This document shows, in pieces, positions 33,674 to 43,154 of a DNA stretch of 64,000 nt. The notes beneath the pieces are model-generated. The model worked only from the letters and a program-made list of their open reading frames with translations. It had not been told where the DNA came from and did not search any database. The position numbers and the translations under genes were made by a program. The stretch is from Mycolicibacterium hassiacum DSM 44199 (GTDB lineage Bacteria > Actinomycetota > Actinomycetes > Mycobacteriales > Mycobacteriaceae): positions 4,278,001 to 4,342,000 of the forward strand of contig NZ_LR026975.1 of assembly GCF_900603025.1 (NCBI RefSeq). The letters run 5' to 3'. Position 1 is the first letter of the stretch; each line of letters opens with the position of its first letter.

Positions 33674-35644
33674 TCAGTTGGTGCTCCCGGCGCCGCATGC
33701 GGAGCTGCCGTGCACGACTTGCCGAATGGCATCAACGGCTTCCGGGTTCTCGGCGCTGGACAGATCCCCGGGATCCGCCCCGATGGCGGCCGCACGGATC
33801 GCGCGGCGCAGGATCTTGGCCGATCTGGTCTTGGGCAGCGCCGGGACGGCCAGCACCCGCGCCGGCGCGAACGGTTTGCCGATCCCGTCGGACACCAACC
33901 GGCGCAGCTCGTCGGCGACCGCCCCGGTGTCGACTTCGCTGCGCGGTACCCAGAACGCCCAGATCACCTCGCCCTTCTGTGGATTGGGCACGCCGACGGC
34001 CGCCGCCTCGGCGACCGCGGGGTGGGTGGCGAGGATGGACTCAACCTCGGCCGGTGCGATGCGCTTGCCGGCAACGTTCATCACGTCATCGGAGCGCCCG
34101 AGGATATACCACCGGCCGGATGCGTCGACCAGCGCGAAATCGCCGTGCCACCACATCCCCGGATACCGCGACCAGTACGACCGCAGGTAGCGCTCCCGGT
34201 CCCGCCACACCCCTCGGGTCATGGCGGGCCAGGGTTGGCGGCAGACAAGTTCCCCGACCCGGCCGCGCACCGGCGCGCCGTCGTCGTCGACGACGTCGAC
34301 GTCCATCCCCAGCGACGGGCCGCCCAGCGAGCAGCTGGGAATGGGCTCGACCGGGTAGGGCGCAAGGAAGGAGCCGCCGACCTCGGTACCGCCGGAGAAG
34401 TTGATCACCGGCACCCGGCCGCCGAACACGTCGGCGGCCAGCCACTCGTAGGAGTCGGCGTCCCACGGCTCCCCGGTGGATCCCAACACCCGTACCGAGC
34501 TCAGGTCGTAGCGGCGGAATTCCTCCGCCGGAGTGGCCTTCAGCGCCCGGATCAGGGTGGGCGACACGCCGAACATGGTGATCCGGTGCCGTTCGACCAG
34601 GCTCCACAACCGGCAACGGTCCGGAACGTCGGGTGAGCCCTCGTACAGCAACAGGGTGGCGCCGTTGGCGTGGGTACCGATGGTCGACAGGGGCCCCATG
34701 ACCCAGCCCATGTCGGTGATCCAGCAGAACACCTCGCCGGGGTGGATGTCGAACGAGTAGGCGACCTCGCTGGTCACCTTCACGGTGAATCCCGCCTGGG
34801 TGTGCACCGCGCCCTTGGGTTTTCCGGTGGTTCCCGAGGTGTAACCGAGCATCAGCGGATGCTCGGCCGGCAGCGGTTCGAATCGGTGCGGTGCCCGGCC
34901 CGGATCGACCAGGGCGGACCAGTCTGCCACCGTGACGTCGGCCCGGCCGACCTGCACCCGGGCGCCGATGTTGTCCACGGCGACGACAGTCCGGACGCTG
35001 GGCGATCGCGGCAGCGCCCGGGCCAACTCGTCGGCCATACTCACCGACCGTCCACGCCGGACGGTGCCGTCGGCGACGACGACCGCCTTGACCTCGGCGT
35101 CGGCGAGCCGGGCCGCGATGGCCGGGGCCCCGAACCCGGAGAACAGCGGCACCACGATCGCGCCGATGCCGGCCGCCGCATACAGCGCCACGACCGCTTC
35201 GGGTGTCATCGGCAGGTAGATGCCGACCGCGTCGCCCTTGCCGATCCCGAGCTCGGTCAGGCCCGCCGCGGCCCGGCCGACCTGGTCGGCCAGCTCACCG
35301 TAGGTCAGCGTGGTCACCGAGCCGTTCTCGGCCTCGTGGACCACCGCCGGACGGTCCCGGTCGGTTGCCAGCCACCTTCCGATGCAGGCGTCGACCACGT
35401 TGAAGGTGCCGCCGACGAACCACTCCGGGAATTCGATGCCCCGGGAGAGGTCGACCACCGACCGGTACGGGGTGGCGAACGGGATGCCCAGGTCTTCGAC
35501 GACCGCATTCCAGTACCAGCAGATGTCGGCGGTGGACCGGCGGCGCAACTCGTCGATGGTGTCGATACCGTGCCGACGGGCCAGCCGCAGCACATTGGCC
35601 CGCTCCAGATATTCGGCCGTGGGATGCCAGACGTAGTCGGTCAT
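33674..35644 (-). CDS. AMP-dependent acyl-CoA synthetase, acetoacetyl/acetyl-CoA synthetase-like
   Basis: A 656-residue ANL enzyme of the long type related to acetyl- and acetoacetyl-CoA synthetases: an N-terminal cap (MTDYVWHPTAEYLERANVLR), the phosphate loop GYTSGTTGKPKG, ITDMGWVMGP, the NFSGGTEVGG adenine region, WHGDFA, the hinge ILGRSDDVMNVAGKRI, and the C-terminal catalytic Lys in TRSAKILRR. The start ATG at 35644 follows GGAGAACG; the upstream extension overlaps the dehydrogenase gene. It likely activates a small or cyclic carboxylic acid for the same operon. Confidence 0.9.
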   Translation of the reverse strand: MTDYVWHPTAEYLERANVLRLARRHGIDTIDELRRRSTADICWYWNAVVEDLGIPFATPYRSVVDLSRGIEFPEWFVGGTFNVVDACIGRWLATDRDRPAVVHEAENGSVTTLTYGELADQVGRAAAGLTELGIGKGDAVGIYLPMTPEAVVALYAAAGIGAIVVPLFSGFGAPAIAARLADAEVKAVVVADGTVRRGRSVSMADELARALPRSPSVRTVVAVDNIGARVQVGRADVTVADWSALVDPGRAPHRFEPLPAEHPLMLGYTSGTTGKPKGAVHTQAGFTVKVTSEVAYSFDIHPGEVFCWITDMGWVMGPLSTIGTHANGATLLLYEGSPDVPDRCRLWSLVERHRITMFGVSPTLIRALKATPAEEFRRYDLSSVRVLGSTGEPWDADSYEWLAADVFGGRVPVINFSGGTEVGGSFLAPYPVEPIPSCSLGGPSLGMDVDVVDDDGAPVRGRVGELVCRQPWPAMTRGVWRDRERYLRSYWSRYPGMWWHGDFALVDASGRWYILGRSDDVMNVAGKRIAPAEVESILATHPAVAEAAAVGVPNPQKGEVIWAFWVPRSEVDTGAVADELRRLVSDGIGKPFAPARVLAVPALPKTRSAKILRRAIRAAAIGADPGDLSSAENPEAVDAIRQVVHGSSACGAGSTN

Positions 35645-35654
35645 TTCGTTCTCC

Positions 35655-36845
35655 TCAGCCCCTGGGCATCCCGAGCACCCGCTCGGCGGCGATGTTGCGC
35701 TGGATGAAGGTCGATCCGCCCGCGATCGCAGTGCCGCGGGCCTGGTAGGCCAACCGCAGCCAGCGCTGCTGTTCGGGGTCCGTGTCGTCCCGTCCCGCTT
35801 CGTCGAGCCCGAACTGGCCACCGAAATCCGTCAGTTCCAGCCCGAAGTCGGCGATGTCCTCGACCAGCGGACAGAAGTACAGCTTGCCGATTGAGGTCAC
35901 CGGCCCGGGTGGTTCGCCGGATGCCGCGCCGGTGATCACCCGCTGCCCGATCAGGTAATGGGTCAGTGCGCGGCCGTACAGGTCGGCGATCCGCTGGCGT
36001 ACCAGGGGATCGGCCGCCAGCGGCCGGCCGTCGTCGGTGGTCCCGCGCTTGATCTGATCGACCAGATCGGCTACCGCGCGGGTGGTGTTGACCCGGCCGG
36101 TGGCGATGCCGACCCGCTCGAACGACAGCGTCGCCATCGCGACCTTCCACCCGCCGTCCACCGCACCGACGACGTTGCCGTCCGGCACGAAAACGTCGTC
36201 GAGGAACACCTCGTTGAACTCGGCCTCACCCAGCATGTGCGCCAGCGGCCGGACCGTGATCCCGGGTGAGGCCATCGACACCAGGAAGTAGGTGATGCCC
36301 TTGTGCCGTTCACCGCCGCCGGTGCGCGCCAACAGGATCGCGTTGTCGGCGATCTGGGCGCGCGAGGTCCAGATCTTCTGGCCGTTGATCTTCCATCCGC
36401 CGTCGACCTTGGTGGCCGTGGTGCGCAGCGAGGCCAGATCCGATCCGGACTCCGGCTCGGAGAACAACTGACACCAGATCTCGTCGCCCTTCAGAATCGG
36501 CTCGAGGTAGCGCCGCTTCTGCTCGTCGGTGCCGAACGCGACGATGGTCGGCCCGGCGAAGTCCTCGCCGATGATGTTGAGCCGGTCCGGGGCACCCGCG
36601 CGGTCGAGCTCCTCGTTGAAGATCGCCTTGATCTTCGCATCCGCTCCGGCCCCACCGTATTCGGCCGGCCAGGACAGCCCGGCGAAGCCGGCGTCGAACA
36701 GCTTGCGCTGCCACACCGACCAGAACCGGCGCCGCTCATGCATGTCGGCCGGCTCCGGCCACGGCAGCGTCGGCAGCGTGTCGGCCAGCCACGCCCGCAA
36801 CCGGGCGCGGAACCGCGCCTCGGCCGGCGAATCGTTCAGATCCAT
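35655..36845 (-). CDS. Acyl-CoA dehydrogenase (FadE-type)
   Basis: A 396-residue acyl-CoA dehydrogenase: FSEPESGSDLASLRT, NGQKIWTSRAQ, the FNEVFLDDVFVPDGNVVG strand, and a C-terminal YQARGTAIAGGSTFIQRN block where the common GGTSEIQ reads GGSTFIQ. The pattern is that of FadE enzymes for steroid side chains or other cyclic substrates. It is the first gene of the minus operon ending at 28173 and shares a divergent 66-bp promoter region, with a FadR-like operator, with the MaoC gene pair. Confidence 0.9.
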   Translation of the reverse strand: MDLNDSPAEARFRARLRAWLADTLPTLPWPEPADMHERRRFWSVWQRKLFDAGFAGLSWPAEYGGAGADAKIKAIFNEELDRAGAPDRLNIIGEDFAGPTIVAFGTDEQKRRYLEPILKGDEIWCQLFSEPESGSDLASLRTTATKVDGGWKINGQKIWTSRAQIADNAILLARTGGGERHKGITYFLVSMASPGITVRPLAHMLGEAEFNEVFLDDVFVPDGNVVGAVDGGWKVAMATLSFERVGIATGRVNTTRAVADLVDQIKRGTTDDGRPLAADPLVRQRIADLYGRALTHYLIGQRVITGAASGEPPGPVTSIGKLYFCPLVEDIADFGLELTDFGGQFGLDEAGRDDTDPEQQRWLRLAYQARGTAIAGGSTFIQRNIAAERVLGMPRG

Positions 36846-36882
36846 CCGAACCCTCCCAACATCATCGGACTAACCGTACAAT

Positions 36883-36893
36883 AGGTCTGACCA
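36883..36893. promoter_or_regulatory. FadR-like operator AGGTCTGACCA
   Basis: The best-matching copy of the island motif, in the 66-bp gap between the divergent acyl-CoA dehydrogenase (start 36845) and MaoC (start 36912) genes, so one site could control both. ACAATAGGTCTGACC also resembles a -10 region overlapping the operator. Confidence 0.65.
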
Positions 36894-36911
36894 AAAATCC
36901 AGGAGGACCAC

Positions 36912-37370
36912 ATGGAACGTTCACCGACGCCCCCGGAGGCATCGGCCGTACTCGACGAAGTCTCGTTCCGCGTCGAGGCGGGCAAGGTCCGGGAGTTCGC
37001 CCGGGCCACCCGCGCCACCGATCCGGTGTACACCGACCAGACCGCCGCGCGGGCCGCAGGATTTGACAACATCCCCGCCACGCCGACCTATCTCGTTGTG
37101 GCAGGCCACTATCGCGATCAGCGTGGCTTCGTACAGGCGCTGGGTCTGGCCATCGAACGGGTCGTCGTCGGATCGGTGGAATGGGAGTACCTGCGCCCGC
37201 TCGTGGTCGGCGACCGACTCCGGGGGACCCGCCGCGTCGTGGCGGACGACACCAGAACGGGCCGCCGAGGTGGGGTGATGCGACTGGTGACGCTGGAGAC
37301 CACCTGGGTCGACGGGTCCGGCGCGACCGTGGCGAGACAACGTGAAGTCCTGATCGAAAGGGGTGCTTGA
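36912..37370 (+). CDS. MaoC-like hydratase, N-terminal (FAS1-type dehydratase) subunit
   Basis: A 152-residue hot-dog-fold protein of the MaoC N-terminal/FAS1-like dehydratase family. It has VEAGKVREFARATRATDPVY at the start of the domain, then the DNIPATPTYLVVAGHY substrate channel and a VGDRLRGTRRV strand. In mycobacteria such proteins act as heterodimers with a second MaoC protein to hydrate enoyl-CoAs with bulky rings, as in HadAB and ChsH1/ChsH2; the partner gene begins 2 bp after this stop. GGAGGACC precedes the ATG. Confidence 0.9.
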   Translation: MERSPTPPEASAVLDEVSFRVEAGKVREFARATRATDPVYTDQTAARAAGFDNIPATPTYLVVAGHYRDQRGFVQALGLAIERVVVGSVEWEYLRPLVVGDRLRGTRRVVADDTRTGRRGGVMRLVTLETTWVDGSGATVARQREVLIERGA

Positions 37371-37372
37371 GA

Positions 37373-37789
37373 ATGCGGCAACCGAAGACGTTGCAAGCCG
37401 GAGAAACGCTGCCGCTCAGGACGATCGGCCCGATCACCCAGACCGACATCGTGCGGTTCGCCGGTGCCGGCGGTGACTTCAACCCGCTGCACCACGACCC
37501 GGAGTACGCGCGCGCGGCGGGCCTGGCGGGCGTCATCGCCATGGGCCAGATGCACGCCGGGATGCTCGCGGCCTGGCTGTGCGACCTGGTGCACGTCGAG
37601 CACCTGCTGTCGTACCAGGTCCGGTTCGCCTCCCCGCTCGCGCTCGGCGAGACCATCCAGTTCACCGGCCGGGTCGAGAACATCACGCCCGGTGAGAACG
37701 GCACGGCGACAGCGAGTCTGGCCTTGCAGGGCGCGGTCGGTGACCGTGTTGTCGTCACCGCCACCGCCCGGGTGCGCACGGCCGGGTGA
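37373..37789 (+). CDS. MaoC-like hydratase, catalytic subunit
   Basis: A 138-residue hot-dog hydratase carrying the catalytic dyad region FAGAGGDFNPLHHDPEYA (Asp and His of hydratase motif 2) and GVIAMGQMHAGMLAAWL. It lies directly after the gene for the non-catalytic partner, so the two probably form an R-specific enoyl-CoA hydratase heterodimer. ATG at 37373 is preferred over TTG at 37367, which overlaps the previous stop. It ends 19 bp from the convergent dehydrogenase gene. Confidence 0.9.
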   Translation: MRQPKTLQAGETLPLRTIGPITQTDIVRFAGAGGDFNPLHHDPEYARAAGLAGVIAMGQMHAGMLAAWLCDLVHVEHLLSYQVRFASPLALGETIQFTGRVENITPGENGTATASLALQGAVGDRVVVTATARVRTAG

Positions 37790-37808
37790 CCGGGTGCGGC
37801 GGCAACGT

Positions 37809-38786
37809 TCACTGCAGCAGCACGATCTTGCCGAACTCCCCACCCGATTCGAGGTGCCGGTGCGCCTCGGCCGCATCGGCCAACGGAAAGGTCCTGGCGA
37901 TCACCGGGCGCGAGAGCCGGCCCTTGGCAACGAGATCGAGCAGGCCGCGAAAATCCGATGGGCTGCCCATCGTGGTGCCGAGCAGGCTGTACTGCCCGAA
38001 GTAGAAGGCGCGGATGTCCATGTCCGCGCGCTCGGCGACGTTCGCCCCCAGTACGACGAGCCGGCCGCCCGGGCGCAACGCTTGCACCGAGCGGCCCCAC
38101 AGCCCCACCGCATCCAGGATCACGTCGAAACCGCGCCCGTCCGGCGAGATTTCCCTGGCGCGCTGCGGCCAGTCGGCGTCCGAGTGCAGGACCCCACCCT
38201 GTGCCCCGGCCGCGATCGCCCGGTCACGCTTGGCGTCGGTCGATGCGGTCACCCACACCCGCGCCCCGAGCGCGGCGCCCAGCGACAGGGCCATCGTGGC
38301 GATGCCCCCGCCGGCACCGATGATCAGCAGCGACTCGCCGGTCCGTAGCCCCGCCCGGGTGACCAGGGCCCGGTAGCAGGTGACCCCGACCAGCGGCAGC
38401 GCCGCCGCCTCGGCCCAGGACAAGCCGGCGGGTTTGGGCGCCACGCACTCCTCGGGGACGCTGACGTACTCGGCGTAGGTTCCCGCCACCCGGTCGCCCA
38501 GGATCTCGAATTCCGGTGCCGGGGCGGCGCTGTCGGCACCCCAGAACAGCGACGGCAGGATGACCACCTCTTCGCCGGTGTCCACCCGGACACCGGCACC
38601 GTCCGCACCGGGGATGTGCGGCAACGGTGATCCGTACCGGCCCTGCCGAACCAGGACGTCATGCCAGTTCAGGGCACTGGCTCGCAGCGCCACCGTGACC
38701 CAGCCGCGACGCTGCGGCGGCTCCGGGACCGCCCGCGACACCAGCACCTCCGGCCCGCCGAACGCCTCGAGGACAACGGCTTTCAC
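37809..38786 (-). CDS. Medium-chain dehydrogenase/quinone oxidoreductase
   Basis: A 325-residue MDR-superfamily enzyme: the GroES-like N-domain with LNWHDVLVRQGRYG and IPGADGAGV, and the Rossmann motif GAGGGIATMA. The structural zinc cysteines of true alcohol dehydrogenases are missing, so it looks like a zeta-crystallin/quinone-oxidoreductase or enoyl-reductase type using NADPH. It overlaps the upstream ligase gene by 4 bp (38783-38786), so it acts with that enzyme, perhaps reducing a double bond in an activated intermediate. Confidence 0.87.
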   Translation of the reverse strand: MKAVVLEAFGGPEVLVSRAVPEPPQRRGWVTVALRASALNWHDVLVRQGRYGSPLPHIPGADGAGVRVDTGEEVVILPSLFWGADSAAPAPEFEILGDRVAGTYAEYVSVPEECVAPKPAGLSWAEAAALPLVGVTCYRALVTRAGLRTGESLLIIGAGGGIATMALSLGAALGARVWVTASTDAKRDRAIAAGAQGGVLHSDADWPQRAREISPDGRGFDVILDAVGLWGRSVQALRPGGRLVVLGANVAERADMDIRAFYFGQYSLLGTTMGSPSDFRGLLDLVAKGRLSRPVIARTFPLADAAEAHRHLESGGEFGKIVLLQ

Positions 38787-40471
38787 CGATAGCTCCTCCC
38801 GGTGGCGGCCAGTTCCGCGCGCACCCGGTCGCGCAGGATGTGCTTCTGCACCTTGCCGGTGGCAGTCATCGGCAGCGCCTCGACGGCGATCACCCGCTCC
38901 GGGGTCTTCTGGATCGCCACCCCCTGTCCGACCAGGAATTCCCGCAGATCCTCCACCGTCGGTGCGCGACGGCCCTCCCGGGGCACCACGAAACAGCAGA
39001 CCTTCTCCCCCAGCCGTTCGTCCGGCATCCCCACCACGGCGACCGCCGTCAGATCCGGGTGCGCGGCCAGCCGGTCCTCGATCTCGCGAGCACTGATGTT
39101 CATGCCGCCGCGAATCACGATGTCCTTGATCCGCCCGGTGACCCTGACGTATCCGTCCTGGTCCATCACCCCGAGATCACCGGATCGGGAGAAGCCGTCG
39201 GGGGTGTACAGCTTCGCGGTTTCGGCCGGGTTGTTCAGGTAGCCGAGCATGTGCGATGGGCCGCGATAGGCGATGTCGCCCTCGGTGCCCCGGGGCACCT
39301 CCAGCCCGTCGGGACCGACGATTTTCACCTCGGCACCCGGCAACGCCGCGCCGTCGCTGGTGACCGCCCGGCGCGGGTCGTCGGTGATCGTGCAGGTGGT
39401 GGTGCAGAGGTTCTCGCTGCGGCCGTACAGCGACAGGATCGTGGTGCCCGGCAACTTCTTCTTGGCGTTCTGCACAACCGCGGCCGGAATGGGCGACCCG
39501 GCGCAGGTCCATACCCGCAGCGAGGACAGATCGGCGTCCGGGATCTCCTCGGCCGCGGCGATCAGCGTCTGCAGGAACGTGGTCGCGGTGACTGCGGCCG
39601 TGCACCGGTACCGCTCGATCTCCTCGACCGCCCGTTTCGGATCCCAGGACGGCATGAGATGTGTCGCCGCGCCGACGAGCAAGGGAAGCAGCAGGCTGGT
39701 CACCAGACCGGTGGTATGGGTGATCGGCGACGGCCCGAACTGTACGTCGTTCTCGGTGTGGCCGAATGCCTCCGTCAGCGCCCGGGCCCCGGCGGCGTAG
39801 GTGTTGAAGGTGTGCATGCACCCCTTCGGCGCCGAGGTGGTGCCCGAGGTGTAGACGATCACGAACAACTCGTCGGGGTCGGCCCGGAAGTCGATCTCGG
39901 CGTCGACCTGCGCGGGTTGTGCATCCGGGAGCAACGCGTCGAGCACGAGGATGTCCCGGTCGGCGAGGCCGGCATGTTCGTGCTCCGCTGCCCGGACCGC
40001 CACGATGTCGGTCAGCGTCGGCGAATCACGCCGGATGTCCTCGTACATCGGGAGGTAGTCGAATTTGCCGAATCCGACCGGAGCGAAGGCCATCCGGATC
40101 CCGGCGTCGACCACCACGTGGCCGACCTCCTCGCGCCGGTAAATGGGCATGATCGGCACCATCACCGCGCCGATCCGCGCCAGCGCCGCGGTGACCACGA
40201 CGAACTCCGCCCAGTTCGGCAACTGCACGGCCACCCGGTCACCGGCGCGCAGCCCACGTCGGTGCAGGCCGAGCGCGAGCCGCTGCGACGCCGCGAACAC
40301 CTCGGCGAAGGTCATCGACCGCACGCCGTCGGTGACGAAGACCTTCTTGCCGTGCGTCTCGGCGCGCAGCCGCAGCAGGTCGGTGAGGTTCACCTCCTTC
40401 CACTGCCCGGTGGCGTAGAAGTCGTCGATCTGGTCCGGGCTGTACGGCCCGATCGGTTGCCTGCTCGTCAC
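38783..40471 (-). CDS. AMP-dependent acyl-CoA ligase (cyclohexanecarboxylate-CoA ligase-like)
   Basis: A 562-residue ANL enzyme: VAVQLPNWAEFVVVTAALAR, the phosphate loop VYTSGTTSAPKG, the SLYGRSENLCTTTC adenine region, FSRSGDLG, the hinge RIKDIVIRGGMNISAREIED, and the catalytic Lys in TATGKVQKH. The family includes short/medium-chain and cyclohexanecarboxylate-CoA ligases (AliA type), fitting the BadH/BadI genes in the island. GTG at 40471 is chosen for its GAAGGAG ribosome site; the longer frame runs into the intergenic gap after mceF. Confidence 0.88.
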   Translation of the reverse strand: MTSRQPIGPYSPDQIDDFYATGQWKEVNLTDLLRLRAETHGKKVFVTDGVRSMTFAEVFAASQRLALGLHRRGLRAGDRVAVQLPNWAEFVVVTAALARIGAVMVPIMPIYRREEVGHVVVDAGIRMAFAPVGFGKFDYLPMYEDIRRDSPTLTDIVAVRAAEHEHAGLADRDILVLDALLPDAQPAQVDAEIDFRADPDELFVIVYTSGTTSAPKGCMHTFNTYAAGARALTEAFGHTENDVQFGPSPITHTTGLVTSLLLPLLVGAATHLMPSWDPKRAVEEIERYRCTAAVTATTFLQTLIAAAEEIPDADLSSLRVWTCAGSPIPAAVVQNAKKKLPGTTILSLYGRSENLCTTTCTITDDPRRAVTSDGAALPGAEVKIVGPDGLEVPRGTEGDIAYRGPSHMLGYLNNPAETAKLYTPDGFSRSGDLGVMDQDGYVRVTGRIKDIVIRGGMNISAREIEDRLAAHPDLTAVAVVGMPDERLGEKVCCFVVPREGRRAPTVEDLREFLVGQGVAIQKTPERVIAVEALPMTATGKVQKHILRDRVRAELAATGRSYR

Positions 40472-40559
40472 GTCCTCGCTCCTTCGTGATGAATGTCGCC
40501 GCCCGATGGGAGGCTCTCGCCCCGGGTTTTCGAACGCCTTTCCTGCAACGGTCTGCCCG

Positions 40560-41993
40560 TCATTGCCCCGGCTCCGACGGGAGCAGCAGCGACTGCAGCG
40601 ATCTGCGGCCCGACCCGGTATCCGGGCCACCCGGCTGCACCCCCTCCTCCGCGCCGGCCAGCAGTTCGGCCGGCACTAGCGGCTGAGGCGGTCGCGCGAC
40701 CGGGTGCGCCCGCACCGCGCCCGGCGGAAGCTGGGGGATGTCCTGCCCGGACAGGGTGGCGTTCGGATCGCCCTTCCAGTTGTTGCCGTCGTTGAGCGGT
40801 ACGTACTGCTCGTCGCTCTCGCAAAGTTGCACCGTCGGGGCCCGCTTTCCCGGCCGGGTGATGCACGGGAAGTTCTTGGCCCCGCGTACGTTCCACATCG
40901 AATCCTGCGGGGTGCGGCAGTACAGCATCCCCGGCTCCCGTTCGGGGGCGTCCTCGTGCACAGGCGAGCGGCGCTGCTGGGCCGGCAGGAAACCGGTCGT
41001 GCACGGCGGCGGCAGATTCAGGTTGAGGTTGAAGCTCAGGTACTGCCCGCGGTAGTCCTGTTTGGTGCCCCGGTTGGCGACGTGGGTGGCCTGCGCCTCG
41101 GCGATCGCCTGCGGGAACAGCACCAGCAGCTGTTCGACGCTGGGATGGTAGGTGTGTGCCACCTCGGAGAGCCCGGCCATGTTCGACAGCACGGTGGGCA
41201 CCGTCGGCTCCAGCCGGTCGATCAGCGCCTGCGCTTCGGTGAAGGCCCCACCACCGGTGTCGAGCAGCTGTCGCAGGTCGACGTCATGGTCGCGCAGGGA
41301 CGCGGTGACCGTGGCGACGTGCGCCGCCCATGACTGGATCGCGTCCGCGGTCTCGGTCTGGCTGTCGAGCACCGGTTTGGACTTCTCGATCAGCGCGATG
41401 AGCGAGTCGAGGTTCTCGGCTGCCTCGATCGACAGATCGGTCGACGCGGTCACGATTCGTCGCAGCTCCGGACCCAGCCCGCCGACGGCGGTGTGGGCCT
41501 CGTCGATGACGGTCCGCAGGTTCTCCTTCGGCACCGCCCGCAATCCGGACACCGCATCTGCGAGCACGGTGTTGATGTCGGCCGGGACGCTGGTGTTGTG
41601 CACCGGGATGACGTCGCCGTCACGCAGCGGTGGCGACGTCGCGTCCTGCGGCAGCAACAGCACGTACTGTTCGCCGATCGCGGACTGGCTGTGCACCTCG
41701 GCCCGGACGTTCGACGGGATCTCCACCCCGGACCGCAGCGACAGCCGGGCGCTGACGCCGGTATCGGTCAGTTCCAGGGATTCCACCTCGCCGACCTCGA
41801 CCCCGCGATAGGTCACGTTGCCGCGGGCATACAGCCCCGCGGCGTCGGGCAACTCGACGACGACGGTGTAACGACCGGCACCGAACAGCCGTGCCGGTAG
41901 TTGCATGAACTGCACCGCCATCAACCCGATGGCGATCAACGCGATCATCGAGAAGACCGCGAGTTGAATCTTGACCCTTCTGTGCAGATGCAT
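40560..41993 (-). CDS. mceF: MceF-type substrate-binding protein
   Basis: A 477-residue MCE protein: one N-terminal membrane segment (residues about 10-32), the MlaD/MCE domain from YTVVVELPDAAGLYARGNVTY, then a long helical region that forms the tunnel of the Mce hexamer, and a Pro-rich C-terminal tail with four Cys residues. MceA-F heterohexamers carry lipids or sterol-like compounds from the outer membrane to the YrbE permease. Last gene of the operon, its ATG directly follows the mceE stop (TAA then ATG). An 88-bp gap separates it from the CoA ligase gene. Confidence 0.95.
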   Translation of the reverse strand: MHLHRRVKIQLAVFSMIALIAIGLMAVQFMQLPARLFGAGRYTVVVELPDAAGLYARGNVTYRGVEVGEVESLELTDTGVSARLSLRSGVEIPSNVRAEVHSQSAIGEQYVLLLPQDATSPPLRDGDVIPVHNTSVPADINTVLADAVSGLRAVPKENLRTVIDEAHTAVGGLGPELRRIVTASTDLSIEAAENLDSLIALIEKSKPVLDSQTETADAIQSWAAHVATVTASLRDHDVDLRQLLDTGGGAFTEAQALIDRLEPTVPTVLSNMAGLSEVAHTYHPSVEQLLVLFPQAIAEAQATHVANRGTKQDYRGQYLSFNLNLNLPPPCTTGFLPAQQRRSPVHEDAPEREPGMLYCRTPQDSMWNVRGAKNFPCITRPGKRAPTVQLCESDEQYVPLNDGNNWKGDPNATLSGQDIPQLPPGAVRAHPVARPPQPLVPAELLAGAEEGVQPGGPDTGSGRRSLQSLLLPSEPGQ

Positions 41994-43154
41994 TTACGGC
42001 CCCTGATCCCATCGGTATGGCGCAACCAGCGGATTTCCCGGCGTGTTCGGCCCGCCGCCGGTGCAGGGACTCGGGAACTGCCCGATGGTCCGGCCCCACT
42101 GCATTTCCAGCCAGGTCAGGTGGCATTCCCACCGGGTGCCGGTGAAGACGCTCGCGTCGATGCGGCTGAGGGTCAGGTCGAAGATGGCGGTGAGGTTCGC
42201 GTAATCACCGCGCTGCCACAGTTCGATGGTCTCGAACGGGAACGGATAGGTGACTATGCCGCTCAGCCCGCGCGTCATGCTCGGTCCGGCGTCGGCGAGC
42301 CGTTCCAGGATCGGCCCGGCGTCGTGGAGGATCCGGACCAGGTCCTCTCTGGACTGCCCGATGGTGTCGGTGAGCATGGCGCCGAACCTGCCCAGCTCGG
42401 TGGTCGCGGTGACCAGGTCGTCGCGCCGCTCGTCGAGCACCTTCAGCGCGGCCGGGATCGTCTGCAACGCCCGGTCCAGCACGGGTTGCTCGCGGGCGAA
42501 CTCGGCGACCAGGGTGTTGAGGCTTTCGGCCGCGGCGATGATGTCGGCGCTCTGCTCGTTGAGATTGGCCGCGAACCGGTCGAGTTCGCCGATCAGGCTG
42601 CGCAGATCGTTCTCACGCCCGTGGTAGGCCAGCGTGAGTGCCTCGGTGATGTCGTAGATCTGGCCAATCCCGCCCCCGTTGAGCACCGCCGACAGCGTGG
42701 CCAGAGTCTGTTCGGTGGTCGGGTACATCCCGCTGTGCCGCAATGGGATAAGTGATCCGTCGCGCAGTTCGCCCTGCGGCGGCTCGTCGGTGGGTGGGGC
42801 CAGTTCGATGTGCTGTGAGCCCAGGATGCTGGTCTGGCCGAGCTTGGCGGTGGCGTTCGCGGGCAGCGTCACCCCGCCTTCGAGCCGCATCGTGACCAGC
42901 GCATGCCAGCCCTGCCGTTCGATCCTGGTGACCGACCCGACCGTGACGTCGCCGACCCGCACCCGCGCGTTCTGCTCGAGGTTGTTGATGTCGGGCATCT
43001 GCGCCTGCACCACGAACGAGCCCGCGCCGTCGCCACGGGTTCCCGGCAGCGAGAAGGTGTTCAACCCGCGCCAGTCGGCACAGCCGGTCAGGCCGAGCAC
43101 CACGGTGACGACGAGCACCCCTGCGACGCCGCGCCGCAGCACTGCCCGGTTCAT
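41994..43154 (-). CDS. mceE: MceE-type lipoprotein
   Basis: A 386-residue MCE lipoprotein (LprK family). The signal peptide ends in the lipobox L-T-G-C with lipidated Cys25. The MCE domain follows from FVVQAQMPDINNLEQNARVR, then helical repeats, and a Cys pair near the C-terminus (WECHL and PSPCTG) that may form a disulfide. The start ATG at 43154 overlaps mceD by 4 bp (ATGA). Lipid anchoring of the E subunit is a constant feature of actinobacterial Mce complexes. Confidence 0.95.
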   Translation of the reverse strand: MNRAVLRRGVAGVLVVTVVLGLTGCADWRGLNTFSLPGTRGDGAGSFVVQAQMPDINNLEQNARVRVGDVTVGSVTRIERQGWHALVTMRLEGGVTLPANATAKLGQTSILGSQHIELAPPTDEPPQGELRDGSLIPLRHSGMYPTTEQTLATLSAVLNGGGIGQIYDITEALTLAYHGRENDLRSLIGELDRFAANLNEQSADIIAAAESLNTLVAEFAREQPVLDRALQTIPAALKVLDERRDDLVTATTELGRFGAMLTDTIGQSREDLVRILHDAGPILERLADAGPSMTRGLSGIVTYPFPFETIELWQRGDYANLTAIFDLTLSRIDASVFTGTRWECHLTWLEMQWGRTIGQFPSPCTGGGPNTPGNPLVAPYRWDQGP